Below, piece after piece: positions 33,874 to 45,994 of a stretch of 64,000 bases of DNA. The notes below the pieces were generated by a model. That model did not search any database. It was not told where the DNA came from and saw nothing but the letters and a program-made list of their open reading frames with translations. How positions within the stretch are numbered: position 1 is the first letter of the stretch; each line of letters begins with the position of its first letter. Source of the stretch: Coleophoma eucalyptorum (lineage: Eukaryota; Ascomycota; Leotiomycetes; Helotiales; Dermateaceae); the NCBI GenBank assembly GCA_026120035.1, contig JALRME010000042.1, positions 124,001 through 188,000 on the forward strand. Reading direction: 5' to 3'. The position numbers were made by a program, and so were the translations under genes.

Positions 33874-34881
33874 ATGACTACCACTATCCGCAAAGTCCTG
33901 TTCGCAGAGTTTGGCGACGAGTCTAAAGTGCAGGTCGTCAAAGCCGAGCTCCCAGCTCCCGCTGCCAATGAAGTACAAGTCCGAATTCTCTACTCCGGGT
34001 TCGCAGGAGCCGACATCAACATGCGACGCGGAACCTACCCCCTCCAAAAGAAAGCGCCATTGACTCCCGGGTACTGCCTCGTCGGTAACGTGGTCACCAG
34101 CGGCGCCTCCAGCAAGCGCTTTAAGAAAGGCGACCTCGTGTGCTGCCTCACCGTCTACGACTCCGAAGCGACGCACGCCAACCTACCCGAGAAATTCGTC
34201 GTCCCCGTGCCCGCCGGCATGGATCCCAAGAAAGTCGCGCCGCTGGTCCTCGACTGGACCACCGCTTACGCCATGGTCAACGACCATGCGAAGGTGTCCA
34301 AGGGCCAGAAGGTCTTTATCCACGGCCTCAGCGGTGCCGTCGGGTGGGCGGTGGGAATCCTGTCCACTCTGCAGGGCGCCATGGTTTATGGCACCGCCTC
34401 GCCTCGCAACCATGATACTATCCACGCTGGTCTCCCCAACGCGACCATCTTCGACTATCGCAACAAGGATTGGATCCAAACCATGAAGGATGTCGGTGGG
34501 GCCGACGCCGTCTTCGATGCCCTCGGATTCGAGAGCTGGGACGAGTCGTACTCCATCCTGAGCCCCAAGGGCCACCTCCTCGGCTACGGAGGCAACCTCC
34601 CGGCCTTGACGGGCGGGCCAGACCGATCGGTCTTGCTACCCACGGCGAAGCTGTTGATGAAGAACCTCAAGGTCTGCAGCAGCAAGAAGACCACCTTTTA
34701 CTACATTGCTCGCACCCAGTCGACCTTTGTGCCGAATCTGGAGACCCTGTTCCGCATGACCCAGAGTGGCGAGATTGATGTCGTGGTCAAGCAGATCTTC
34801 AAGCTCGATGATGTCAAGCAGGCGCATCTCACTTGGAGCAAGCAATCGGGCATTGGATCGATTTTGATTGACTGTGCTTGA
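33874..34881 (+). CDS. Zinc-independent MDR oxidoreductase (quinone reductase-like)
   Basis: One exon, 335 residues. The N-terminal GroES-like domain carries VRILYSGFAGADINMRRG and the PLTPGYCLVGNV loop of the quinone-oxidoreductase branch of MDR proteins. The Rossmann half begins VFIHGLSGAVGWAVGILS, the AxxGxxG-like NADPH motif of this branch, followed by GTASPRNHDTIHAG and DAVFDALG. The zinc-binding Cys/His residues of alcohol dehydrogenases are absent, so it should be a zinc-free NADPH reductase of a quinone or enone. The gene is clearly GC-richer than its flanks, with strong codon preference, which together with the CA-rich leader suggests high expression. Confidence 0.88.
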   Translation: MTTTIRKVLFAEFGDESKVQVVKAELPAPAANEVQVRILYSGFAGADINMRRGTYPLQKKAPLTPGYCLVGNVVTSGASSKRFKKGDLVCCLTVYDSEATHANLPEKFVVPVPAGMDPKKVAPLVLDWTTAYAMVNDHAKVSKGQKVFIHGLSGAVGWAVGILSTLQGAMVYGTASPRNHDTIHAGLPNATIFDYRNKDWIQTMKDVGGADAVFDALGFESWDESYSILSPKGHLLGYGGNLPALTGGPDRSVLLPTAKLLMKNLKVCSSKKTTFYYIARTQSTFVPNLETLFRMTQSGEIDVVVKQIFKLDDVKQAHLTWSKQSGIGSILIDCA

Positions 34882-35462
34882 TTTTGCGGCATCGGTCGTC
34901 TGTTTAGAGTTGTTTCGTTGGAGCGTTGCTAGTACGTTTTGATTTCGGGTCCATATACCTAAGCATTGCGGAGGGGGTTGCGATAGATTTCCTTAATTAA
35001 TTAATTGTGTCTTATTTGGAGTTATTTGCTTTCGGCTAGAAATATATACCTTGAGCGTATCACACTCTGTTTGATCTACTATGTGAAAGGAATTTATTAT
35101 TTGGTGATACTAGTTCTACTCATTCTCTAGTATTTGATTGATTTCTTAACGCGCATAATACTTTACCAACATAAAATATTCTTAGTCACTGATTTATCAT
35201 TAGCTCTTCTTCATATTTCTGGCAGATGCAAGGTAACTTGTACATAATGTTTAAAGTCATTGAAGTTATTCTAACCTTACAACTTACTCTATAAGCCTTT
35301 TCATAGTGCAATAGTATTTCGTAAAGTCATCGTATAGAGTGAAAGTATAGATTTGAATAGCAGGCTAAAGCCAGAAATTTAGTAATGAAAGATATACAGG
35401 GTAGTAGAGACCAAAGGTAAAAATTGTGAGAGCTACTATCTTGCTTGACGCCCAATACTCTT
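34882..35462. other. Intergenic region, about 580 bp
   Basis: Holds the 3' ends of two convergent genes. AT-rich with TTAATTAATTAATT at 34993-35006. Nothing else seen. Confidence 0.5.
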
Positions 35463-37066
35463 TTAAGCTGGCGCAAATCCGCCAGTGAATGGCTCAGAAT
35501 AGTTACCACCCATCACCAAGTCGCGGCGCGCTTGGCCCGAGCATCCTGCCAAACAAACGTTCCTACCACAGCAAGTACCAGTAGCGCAGACCTCTCCCCT
35601 GGCGCAGTCGGAGGTAGAACCGCAATCAGCGAGAGGAGCGCAAGCAGTATTCGGACCACAGAATCCAGTGCTATCAGAGGTTTGGAAGCAGAAGCAGCCT
35701 CCACCACAGCTGTTGAGACTAGAACAGGTTGATCCATTGCAGACAGCTTCAGAGCATTGGCCGTTTCTGCAGATTCCGGAAGCACACTATCGAGGGGTTA
35801 GCCTTGCACCGATACTAATGGAGCGTGAAAGCAGAGATAAATAACACAAACTTACCGTCTTGCCACAAGCACCGCAGTTGTTAGGATCACTCAGGGCATC
35901 CTGGCATGCGCCGCCATTGCAGCTGACGGTTCCCACGCCGCAGGTGACGGGGCTGAGACATCCCTTGCACATCATGTCGCCCAGAACACCCGCTACGCCA
36001 CCGCAGAGCACCTGGCCAAATTTACTCGCAAGGGCAGCGCCCAATCTCCCGCCGAGAGCTGCGCCGATGAGCGTTGTAGGGATTCCGACCTCCGGGCCCA
36101 AAGCATTTCCAAGGAAACCGATCGTTCCTCCTATGTCCGCTCCAATCTCGGCCCCAATGAGACCACAGGCAACACTACCCGCAATCCCGTTGATGAAGAT
36201 ACCGACTCGGCTGTTGCAGTACAGTTGGACATCGTTGCAGAATTCCGAGGTTTGACGCCCAAAGATGTCAGCCCTCTTGGTGACCTGGTTATTGCTGTTG
36301 GCAAGCCATGATCCCACAATCTCCAGCTCGCAGTTCCCGGCATAGGCCTCAAACGTGCCGTTAGCATAGAGGAGGAGCGAATAGCCTTCATTATCGGAGA
36401 TGGTGACCACCGATGAACTAGACAGATCGACAAAGAACGGTCCACTGCCATTACCAGAAATGATGAATTGTTGGTTCGGGAACTGCTGATACGTCAATCC
36501 CCCATTGGCAAGAGAGAAGCTCTGGTCGCTTTGGCCAATCAAGGATCCCGTGGGCGCAGCAGGCGGGCACGAGGTAGGGGACACAATAACATAGCCGGAA
36601 GCAGTGTTGATGGGAGTTATTGTGGTTGTGACATGTGTGATGCCAATACACGAGCAGGCACTGGAGAATTGAACGCTGTTTGAGCACGGAGATGCGTAGG
36701 CTGGGATAGCAGTTGGAGTGATTGTCTGCAAGACCGTTGTGGTCGTGGTAACTGAACTTGGAAGTGTGAGGACACTGGGAATTTACTTTAGCAAAGGCTA
36801 CATGGTGTGCTGGGATGTAATCTACTGACGTTTTCACTGGCGAGACGGTCACCGAAAAGTACGAGGAACAATCCGCAGTCGCGTGTCTGGTTGTGAAACC
36901 GGAAGCCTTCACAGCTAAAAACTCATGTCAATACTTTCATGCTCAATTCAAGTTTCTAGATGGGTAAATACATACCGCGAAGACAATTGTTGGCAGCACA
37001 GGATGCAGCGGCTGTTGTGCCCGCTTGCAGAACCCCAAAGAGGGCGAGAGCAGTGGTGAAATGCAT
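35463..37066 (-). CDS. Secreted cysteine-rich protein with glycine-zipper core
   Basis: Four exons (37066-36976, 36914-36830, 36774-35856, 35786-35463) join across introns of 61, 55 and 69 nt to 472 residues. Residues 1-22 are a signal peptide (MHFTTALALFGVLQAGTTAAA). Next come a CAANNC motif and a Thr-rich linker with a T5 run. A beta-like domain follows (FIISGNGSGPFFVDLSSS), then a dibasic KR site before ADIFG. The core is a Gly/Ala-rich hydrophobic stretch of about 60 residues (GLIGAEIGADIGGTIGFLG), of glycine-zipper type. The C-terminal 150 residues are packed with Cys (CGVGTVSCNGGAC, CGACGKT, and in the last exon over 15 Cys). The last exon is in a different frame and is found only through the splice. 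No known family; an effector-like or wall-bound role is possible. Confidence 0.82.
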
Positions 37067-38386
37067 GATGAAGAAAGTGTAGGTGACCTCAAACTTGGAT
37101 TGGAATTGAGTCGATCCTGGATAGAGACAGAACGAAGGATTTTGGAAGCATTATATAGAATCTGGGGTACGATGCTTAGATTATCCAGATACTTGGTGGT
37201 GGCTATGGTTTCCATGCTTGATAGAAACCTAGCTTTGTTTGTTCCCCACATTATGATCTCGAAATTTCTTAGATCCTCATTGTGTAGCAAGTGGAGATTG
37301 TGTCAGAGGTTGGTGGTTACATGACATCTCATGGCCCAGGGCGAGAAACACCAAATAGATGTTTAGTCGTAAATAGTCTATACTACTAAAGCTCTTTTCG
37401 GTATACGCGCACCTCAGCCGCACCAGCCAGCCAAGACTTCTGTGATTTCGCAACCAATTCTGACTACAAACCTCCAGGGGCGAATAAACGTTATGCACAA
37501 AGTCTTCAATTCTCTTAACAGTTGACCTCGTCGCGATGGCCTTTGTTGTCGCACTTGCAATGGTTCATTCGAAAGACTTTGTGTTGTAAGTGTCTTAGCT
37601 CGGCTTTATGAATGGCTGTTTCTCTGTTTCTTTAAGCTTTCCACGAGCCTTAACTTTAAATAACCTTCGTTCCACTTCAATTAAGCAATCATCTGGACTA
37701 TACTTCGTCAACCTCAAGTTTTCAGCTGGGGTAGGAGGCTTCATCCCCTCGTCTGTGCACCCCCGCCATTTCGTAATTTAATGTTGCTTTTCCATACACT
37801 TCAGCGGAGTTACCCCAGCCTTGTTCCCCAAATAGCACCACGCCATGGCTTCGGACTAGAGGAGGCAAGGCGAAACAGCAAATCACGTGTTTTAAGTGTC
37901 GGTGAAGGCCAGGCAGACCTAAGGGAAACCTACTAGCATATGGGTGGGTAGAGTGAGAGGAGATTGGATGGTTCACGAATCATTCCGGAACTCTTATATG
38001 GCTGGATTATAGGGGTTCTTTTCTGGCTGTGTCGTCCTTGGCAGTCTTCATGTCTTGGTATGGAAGCTTGACTGAGCAATTACTTGGCGGCTTATAAGCC
38101 TCTGGTGCATACCCCCTAATATCCTTTTCGTGTATATGCCTATGATCCTATACCTCCTTGTTGAGATTCTGAGAACTTCGTTCGTCCTTTAGCGCTTACA
38201 TTTCTACATGGGCAAAAAATTCCTTATTTGGATGATTAAGAATGTATACTATGTAACTTAAACTAAAAGAATGCCTGCTCTTATTCTCAAGCTTTAACAG
38301 GACAGCGGGGCTCTCAAATTCATCTATACACCTTACAATATAGCTCTCAGGAATGCATAGCTTTTATGCCCCACCCTACTGCGTAT
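37067..38386. other. Intergenic region, 1.3 kb
   Basis: Contains the promoter of the Cys-rich secreted protein gene near 37070-37300 and the 3' flank of the HET gene. Open frames at 37277-37498 and 37722-37976 show no family resemblance. No RNA gene seen. Confidence 0.5.
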
Positions 38387-40039
38387 TCAAGGTGCGCTAA
38401 GCTGTTGAAACGTATAGAAGTCCATTTTCAGCCATGTCCCATTCCCCAGAAGGTGTTCCCTTTTGGCAGTTCTTGGATCCGGGTTTTTAGCCCATAACTG
38501 CTTGTCATCTTTGGTAGTGTAAAACATGTGGACATTGTCACTTCCTACAGACGGGTTTATACCGAAATCACCTCTTGCGACCAATGTGCACGAATTCGGT
38601 TCCAAAGTATAGCTAAAGATCAGTGTCATCGTAGACCGATAGAAACTGTACACCACACACGAATCATCATATGAGATAGGAGCCTCGGATGGGACATAAA
38701 TCCCAGTTTTCTGGCCATTTTTACCGTTCAGATTGATGACTACGGGAATGAGAGGAAGCCGTGCTGGACTCGCGACTGGTTGAGATGGTGCTTGAAAACG
38801 AGAAGAGTTATACGTGCTCAAAATCGATAGGTCACTATTAGCTGAAATCCTGATATAGTCCTTCTCTTTGTCAGCGGGCAGCATTGCCGTGGAGCTGATC
38901 ACTGCCTTTGGCGTGACCGAAAATTCAGGGTAGGTTGCAGCATCCACAGCGCGCTCTATGCTGCCAATCATGGTCGCTCGGACCCAGATAGATTCCTTGT
39001 CAGATGGATCGAGTCGTATTTGCTCGTACTGATTGAACAAGCGTTGAAGCGATATGCTTTTCCTCAACTCTGCGTCAAGAACACTCAAACCGATGACCTC
39101 TCTATAAATTTGCGTTAAAGACTTTGTGTAGTCCACCACTAGGTCATCCACATCATTTGCTAATGCCAGCATACTGTATATCTTGTCCCGAGGATCGGTT
39201 GATAGGCTGTCCTGAGCAATAGAGAAACAATAGGAGAGCGGCATCCGGGTCCAGCCAGATTCATCCCGCCTGGTCTGTCTGAAGTCTAGGAGAAGCATGC
39301 CTCTACTGGCCAAGATCTCATTATTAAATACTGTGTGAGCTTTCTGCCAGAACGGAGAAAGTCGTTCGCCAAAGAGATCGCGATACGTGATCTCTTTGAC
39401 ATGAAGCTTTCCGCAGTAGATAGTCAGTTTCTTGGGCAGGAGGATTTCCTGGATAACCCACGTCCGGTACCAGTAACTCCGTTCATTCAGTAAAGCCACC
39501 AACGCCCTCCTTGTTCGCTGATCAGCGTAGAAATCTTTCCTATTGCTTTTGAGGGCGGATGAATCTCCAATTTTCATTAGAGCAGACATGGCCATGTCAC
39601 TGTCTTCAGTTGACGGTCCTAGCCATATCAGGACCGCCAACGCCTTTGTGTAGATCTGGTGCATCAGTCCAACTTGATGGTTTCGCTCGGAGATATCGCT
39701 CTGATCGATACAAAGAGCATCGATCCATAGAACTTGATTCCATGCGCGAAGGCGGACAGCTTGAAGGGCAGCATAGAGATTGCTCCGGATAACTAGCGGT
39801 TTGCCGCCAACGAGAATCGAAGGCCCAGCAGCTTCCTCATCACCCCATTCATAAGATAATGCAAAATATTCCGTTTTGTTTTCCAGATCAACTGTGGTAA
39901 GCTGTCCAGTTATTGGGCTACCTGGCTCGCCCGAGTGGAGCTTAAAGAGCCGAGTGCTTGTTGATGTCGGGAGCTCTGAGTAGATAAAATCTTCCTTGTA
40001 TTGTATAGGCAACACGCCTGAAATGGCAAAACGGTTCAT
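38387..40039 (-). CDS. HET-domain protein, single exon
   Basis: An uninterrupted frame of 550 residues. The HET domain covers about residues 50-200: YFALSYEWGDEE, VLWIDALCIDQSDISERNHQV, AVLIWLGPS and SYWYRTWVIQEILLP, all three signature blocks in the right order. After the domain comes STDPRDKIYSMLALAND, the usual linker block. The C-terminal 200 residues do not match any domain I know. The protein is probably cytosolic and cell-death-linked, as for other HET proteins. There is no intron, in contrast with the HET gene at 8.5 kb, so the two are distant paralogs rather than a recent duplication. Confidence 0.93.
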   Translation of the reverse strand: MNRFAISGVLPIQYKEDFIYSELPTSTSTRLFKLHSGEPGSPITGQLTTVDLENKTEYFALSYEWGDEEAAGPSILVGGKPLVIRSNLYAALQAVRLRAWNQVLWIDALCIDQSDISERNHQVGLMHQIYTKALAVLIWLGPSTEDSDMAMSALMKIGDSSALKSNRKDFYADQRTRRALVALLNERSYWYRTWVIQEILLPKKLTIYCGKLHVKEITYRDLFGERLSPFWQKAHTVFNNEILASRGMLLLDFRQTRRDESGWTRMPLSYCFSIAQDSLSTDPRDKIYSMLALANDVDDLVVDYTKSLTQIYREVIGLSVLDAELRKSISLQRLFNQYEQIRLDPSDKESIWVRATMIGSIERAVDAATYPEFSVTPKAVISSTAMLPADKEKDYIRISANSDLSILSTYNSSRFQAPSQPVASPARLPLIPVVINLNGKNGQKTGIYVPSEAPISYDDSCVVYSFYRSTMTLIFSYTLEPNSCTLVARGDFGINPSVGSDNVHMFYTTKDDKQLWAKNPDPRTAKREHLLGNGTWLKMDFYTFQQLSAP

Positions 40040-40939
40040 CTCTGAAGTCCACTATCAGTTAGGCTGCATTGCATTGCAAGGTTATAAAACAGCTAGCTTA
40101 GTATAGGATGCTGGCAAACGAGAGCGATGCTTCACGGGTTCTAAACTTGAAGGAAAACGGTGTTATCTTGTGATAACCCCTCGTATTCAGCCGTGATTTT
40201 TGTGAGTTATCCGAGGTTTCCCCGGTGGCGTCACAATATGCCCTGCAGCCACACGGGGAAAGTGAAACAGAAGTGTGATAGTAATGCCAGATGAGTACCT
40301 CGTTGGATTTCTATATTGTTATAATATATGAAACTTGGCTGTAGTAAGTAATATGATAAGAGCCGTTGTTCTAATTAAGTGCTTAAATCGTCAGTCCCAC
40401 TCACCACGATGCTTCGCTTCTAGTTGGGCATGCGAGTAACACTCTTTTTATACATTCCTGCCCTTACATACCACATTTCCCTTTAACTTAAAGGTAAGCT
40501 ACCTAATCTGTAGTATCTCCATGAGATATACCTCATACTATGCCATCCTCTATTCTCTGTCCAAAACAATGAAGCTCTGGCTCAGTAGGCTAGAATCGCC
40601 ACCTGTATCAATCATGCATAGTTGCAGGAGAGGTGGCCAACAGCTCCCATATTAGGCGTCGTACAGATGGCTAAATATGTCTGTTATCTACTACCAGCAG
40701 CTTTCTGCACCAAAGTGACGTGGCCAACCATTCTACCAATAATTACAGTCTATCTCGCTTAGCTAACCACATATGCAGAAACCTAAGGTATACGCATGAG
40801 GACGATTTTGGAGTTCATTTTGCGTGTTAGCTGGCATTCTGTGCTTGAATATTCATGTTTTGTTGCCAATATCTTGTTCTTACCTTGACTTCCTTTTTAC
40901 AAGCCAATATCTTGATAATAACAGGCCTCTGCGGAAATC
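40040..40939. promoter_or_regulatory. Divergent upstream region of two HET genes, 900 bp
   Basis: It separates the start of the minus-strand HET gene (40039) from the start of the plus-strand HET-like gene (40940), so both promoters should be here. AT-rich; no clear TATA box or repeat. Confidence 0.45.
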
Positions 40940-43496
40940 ATGCACAACGACATCCAGAGAATATGGGACGAGTCCGAAAAAGGCAAACCGCCGGTGGGCC
41001 GACGCGGTGATAATGGTTGGTGGTTTTATTGCCAGGGCATGGGGACAGAGGGTGATATTATGAAAGATATGGATGTTCTACCGAGTAATGATACAGTATT
41101 CACTGATCACAAACGTCAGGATCGGACCCGGGTGTACTGTCAGCAATTACATGACTTGGTTTCCAGATCCGGACAAGACTTCTATCATCCACTGGATAGC
41201 TCCATCGCTCGACTTGTTCAATTTGGTCTCGACACAGTCGAGTCGGGTCCTGTAATCTGCGAGAGAGCCTATAAGATACTCAGCCGACTGCCCTCTACAC
41301 CACAATCACTCGAGAAAATCCACCCTGAGTTTTTCCAAAAGTAAACGGTCATGATGATTTCAGTCCATGATATCCCTGGACTGTTACTAACTAGTTTCTA
41401 GGGAAACGTGGAATGATTTAGCTGTTGTTTCCAAGTTCGACTCCAATACTCTTCGAATGGCTCTAGCAATGTCGTGTGATGCGTTTTGGGGTCCCAATAG
41501 GCCTCGAGTCAATCTCGGCTCTCACGCCCTCCGGGAACTTGATGATTGGGGTGCGAATGACTTCCAGAGATACATTAACACTATTGCAGAGCTCTTAGAC
41601 GAGGTGGTGTGTCAGCTTACCAGATGCGCTGTCCAGCAGGATAGGAAGGTTTGGTTCACGGTCAAATGTTTTCTCTGGGTGATGTGGCAGAGATCAATGA
41701 TGCTAACATCCTGGTATGAATTAAAAAGATTCAAATAGCATCAGTCACTAACTCATCTCAGGTATGTCTTGGACCACCAGCTAAAATGGGGATATGTAGC
41801 CGACAAGCACTCAGATCTTGCAATAAAAAGACCATCGATTACGCCTAACATATCTATCCAGGAAACAATGGAATTATTTGATGTGCCAATAAAATCAAGC
41901 TACATGTGTTGCTGGGCTTATCATCTTTTGCGAACAGATCGATTTTCAATGGTCATGGATTTTCGACGCTTTCACCAACGCTTCGGCGACTTATTTGGCC
42001 AGCGAGATGCTCGATGCTTACCAGGAAGTCAAGTATGCAACGGTCGCTCTCCTAGAAGTTGTCAGAGATTCACCGGTGCCAGCGTGAAAGGTATCAACCA
42101 ATCTGCTCATGATCATCTATGCAAGGGCCAATGCAAAAGGCTCAGCTGGGATGAAAACTCTTATCGTTCAGTGGGAAGTGGTGGACGAGCAGTGTCGTGG
42201 GACGCCACGGACGGATTACTTCTGAGATATACGGGAGCATCGGAACAGACATTGGCTATTTCGCATGTATGGAACCACGGACAGGGAGGTAGACCAGAGG
42301 CTTTATGTGTTAAGGAAGAAATGGGAGGGTTTAATGCTTGTCTTCATGAGCGTTACACTGCAATTGCGAGGAAACTTAGATGCAATTCATATTGGATGGA
42401 TACGCCTTGCATACCCGAAGACCATAAACTCCGAGCTGAGTCAATCGCCAATATTAACAAAGTTTTCACCGAGGGTAAAGTGACCTTGGTTTGCGACAAA
42501 GACCTTATGGAGATTGACGTCGCCCCATTGCTTGATGATCCGGATGGAACCACAGAGTCGCTGATCAGTTTGCGAGAATCAATCATTGCCACGGTGCTTG
42601 TCTGTGATTGGAATGTTAGAAGCTGGACACTACTTGAGTCGATGAGGGGACGGAAGAATATTCATTTGCTATGCAAGAATAATGAAATTATCCTCTTGAA
42701 GAAACTACTCGACATGACATGTCAATACGGAAGCATTGATATAGCCATTCTCTTTATGAGCTGTCAGCACATGATTCCTGCAATCTCGGATAAACCAGAA
42801 GAACAATACTTCCCAGCGAGAGCGACCCTGGAGGATACCAACTTGGGATTCATCCGTGTTGAAGAAGCGGCCTGTCTTCTCAATAACCGGCATGCATCCC
42901 GAGATGGCGATGATATTGTTATATGGAGTCTCCTAACGGGCTCGGAAGCCTACAAGAAACCAGACCAGCTGTGGCATGCGAAAACTACAACAGTTCGCTC
43001 ATTAGTGCGCACCGGGTTCCTTCTATCAAGTGCTCCAAGGATCAGCGGGGTCAAAGGCCTGCAATGGGCTCCCCGTCAACCTGCCTTCCATCTCTCAGCT
43101 AATGCGCATCCGAATACGATGATTTACCAAGTTTATGATGGTAGTGATACGAGATATGCCCATATCATGGGAGAAGGGCTCGATGGCCAATGGGCAGTGT
43201 GTATATTTGACAGACGAAGCGATTCCGCTCCACGGTCGACGACTGAAACACTTCTCCAGCAAGTTAGGACTCAGTATTTGTCACGTCAATGGGGGATATT
43301 ACTGCAGCCTCTAGAAACCCGTTTCGTATCTAATTACTCGAGGCCAAATGCAGCTCGCTATCGCGGAAGCTATGGACATCTTTTCGGTGTGGCTGAGTCG
43401 GACGACAAGTATTCGTGGGTATGGGCTGGTGTTTTCGAGTGGCCTGCTGAGGTGCCATTGCCAGATTTTTCTGTTGATAATATCATTCTGGCATGA
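40940..43496 (+). CDS. Divergent HET-like protein, three or more exons
   Basis: Exons 40940-41340, 41402-41713 and 41762-43496 join in phase over introns of 61 and 48 nt (GTAAAC..TTCTAG, GTATGA..TCTCAG), giving about 815 residues. The HET-like core is in the last exon: TLAISHVWNHGQGGRPE, then YWMDTPCIPEDHKLRAESI, then VTLVCDKDLMEID. These take the place of SYxWG, IDxxCIxQ and the Asp-rich strand of standard HET domains. A Cys-rich stretch (CKGQCKRLSWDEN) comes just before it. Between 41893 and 42087 a second frame is also open and reads like protein (EMLDAYQEVKYATVALLEV), so one or two further introns may lie there. The gene looks functional but its middle is not settled. Confidence 0.78.
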
Positions 43497-44320
43497 AGCA
43501 GAAGCTTCTCAGAGTTGCAATACTTCCAACACCATTCGTTTCTATCGTGCATACACTCGTAAATCTTCATATCCTAATATTTTCAGGAGCTCGCCTATCT
43601 ACTTTGCAACTTCTGTCAAAGAGAGCAATTCGGAAATGTAAATAGACTTCGAACAAAACAATTGCAACTCTCTTTCTTTGTTTGTTGTTCTACAAAAATA
43701 AAAAATAAAAATATTAAGTTGAAAGCCTTCTATACATTAAGTAGATATTCGACGGCGGCTTGTGACGGATTCTCGATCTCCCAAGAAGTCAAAGCATCTA
43801 GTTCGACATTCAACCTATGCTGCAAGTACGATGTAAAATACTATGTTTGATCACGTACTTTTTAGCATACTGCGTCAAAAGACTCCTACTCTTATCACAA
43901 TTGTTTTAGTCCGACGCGGAGCTGAGCGGTGTTCAACGGAGCTACTTACCCCGCAGAATAACCCTACCGGTGCTACTTTTGAAGATTCCCCATCCTTGAC
44001 TTGCAATGCAATTGTACCATTCTGCATCACCATTTTCTCTTTTCATTGGCTCGGTCAATTCAGCGCCGAGGATATGTAAGACGGTCAAAATGAAGTTCAA
44101 AAAACAAAAGGGCATACATCATAATAAAAAGGCTAAGAATATGCCTGGTAATTGACCACCTTCCAATCGTACTAACTCCCAAGTGACCGCATATTTATAT
44201 CCTTTCAAGCCCCCATTTCTCGTACCTAGACTTTCTCTCTGCCACTCGCTTTAAAGACAGCAAGAATTCCTTTCTGTCGTAAACATCTACACTTAATCTG
44301 AGTAATTCAAGACTACCAAA
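43497..44320. other. Intergenic region, 824 bp
   Basis: 3' flank of the HET-like gene and promoter of the FAD oxidoreductase gene. A TTTATATCC element at about 44193 is a weak TATA candidate. No gene supported. Confidence 0.5.
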
Positions 44321-45824
44321 ATGGGCGGAGGCAACAAGATCCCAGAGGTGAATAAATTGCTACCGGTGCCCAACTCCACGACCTCGTACTGGCGGAGTAA
44401 ACCACATTGGCTTGATGAACACCGTTCAACCGAGCAGCTCCCATCACAAGCAGACATCGTCATTATTGGCACCGGCATTGCTGGCGTCTCCACGGCATAT
44501 CACATTCTTGATCGAAAAGACAATAGCGACGCACCCCAACCATCTATCCTGCTCCTCGAAGCGCGCCAAGTCTGCTCCGGAGCTACTGGCCGCAACGGCG
44601 GGCACATCAAGAAGCTACCTTCAACCATAATAGAGCTTATCGAGAACTATGGTAGCACGGCCGCCGGGGAGTTTGTAAAATTTGTTCGAGAGAATATTTA
44701 TGGGGTGAAGAGGGTGATTGAAAAGGAGAAGATTGAGGCTGAGGCAGAATTGAGGCGGAGTTTTGACGTGTCTCTGGATGAGGAGGATGCTAGGGAGGTG
44801 AAGAGGCAGTTTGAGGAGCAATTGCAGTCTGAATTTCCTCTTACGGAGGATTTGAATTTCGTCGGAGAGGAGTTTGCAGAGAATGTACGTATGATCTGGC
44901 CGCGGCAACTTGCAGTTGGGTATGCTACTTTATTGCTACTAACACCAAGCTATCATCAGATCACGTCGCTCCACGGCGCAGTGGCAGGTCTCAGTACTCC
45001 CGTCTTGTCATTATGGCCGTATAAATTCGTGACCCAGCTTCTCGAACGAGTGTTGAGTAAAGGGAATGTGAATTTGCAAACAAACACCCCTGTAACAGTG
45101 ATCGAAACGGATGATGACGAAAGAGGATATACCATCAAAACCAACCGTGGACATGTTAAAACGCCCACGATTGTCTTCGCTACTAATGGGTACACCGCTG
45201 GCCTCCTCCCACAGTACCGTAACATAATCACTCCCGCTAAGGCTACTGCCTCACACATCACCGTTCCAGCTGGCCAGCACGCACCATATCTGTCTAACAC
45301 ATACAACATACGCTACGCTTCTGACTGCGTCGATTATTTGAATCCCAGACCAGATGGCAGCATTGTTGTGGGAGGAGGGAAGTGGACGTACGAGAAGGAG
45401 CGCGAACTTTGGTACAATACTCACGATGATTCCACCATGATTGAGCCAGCAAGACACTATTTTGACGGACTCATGCAACGAAATTTCCGAGGATGGGAAG
45501 ATAGTGGTGCTGAGACGGAGAGTGTATGGACGGGGAGTAAGTAAACCGTCACCAATAATACTTGAATAAGTGTGGTCAGATGCATTTAGCTAACGGTTTA
45601 CAGTCCAAGGAATTACCAAAGACGGCCTACCACATATTGGCAAGGTCCCTGGGACTTCGGGGCAGTATATCCTCGCAGGGTATAACGGAGGAGGCATGGC
45701 GATCGCCTTTATGGCGGCTCTTGCGGTTGCGCGCATGATTAGAGAGGGGATATCGTTCGAGCAGACCGGCGTCCCTAGCTCTATGGAGACGACAGAAGAT
45801 CGGTTGAAAGCGGGTAAAATTTAG
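44321..45824 (+). CDS. FAD-dependent amino-acid/amine oxidoreductase (DAO type)
   Basis: Exon 1 is 44321-45536 and exon 2 is 45604-45824, with a 67-nt intron (GTAAGT donor, GCTAAC branch, TTACAG acceptor, phase 1), giving 478 residues. The dinucleotide-binding motif is DIVIIGTGIAGVSTAYHIL at about residue 46. LEARQVCSGATGRNGGH is the second FAD contact, standard for the DAO/glycine oxidase/sarcosine oxidase group. The spliced C-terminus has WTGIQGITKDGLPHIG and AGYNGGGMAIAFMAAL, which close the FAD site. The intron interrupts that C-terminal motif. No signal peptide. Substrate unknown: a secondary amine or amino acid is likely. It oxidises the substrate with release of H2O2. Confidence 0.88.
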
Positions 45825-45994
45825 GAACTACTATAGCATCTGAAACAGCATAGAAGTGATTCAACGAATCTATGGCAGCTAGTTTGGATCGTAGGAAATG
45901 GCGGGCTTTGTCTCATGGTCTTATCATTTCTACTCAGCTGGTGTTACTTCAAGATATAATAATCTTTTCTTATCACTGCACCTACCGCAAGGTC
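45825..45994. other. Short gap after the FAD oxidoreductase gene
   Basis: 3' flank only. No feature seen. Confidence 0.4.

Noticed and set aside
37722..37976. 84-codon minus-strand open frame
   Set aside because: No recognisable product; probably chance.
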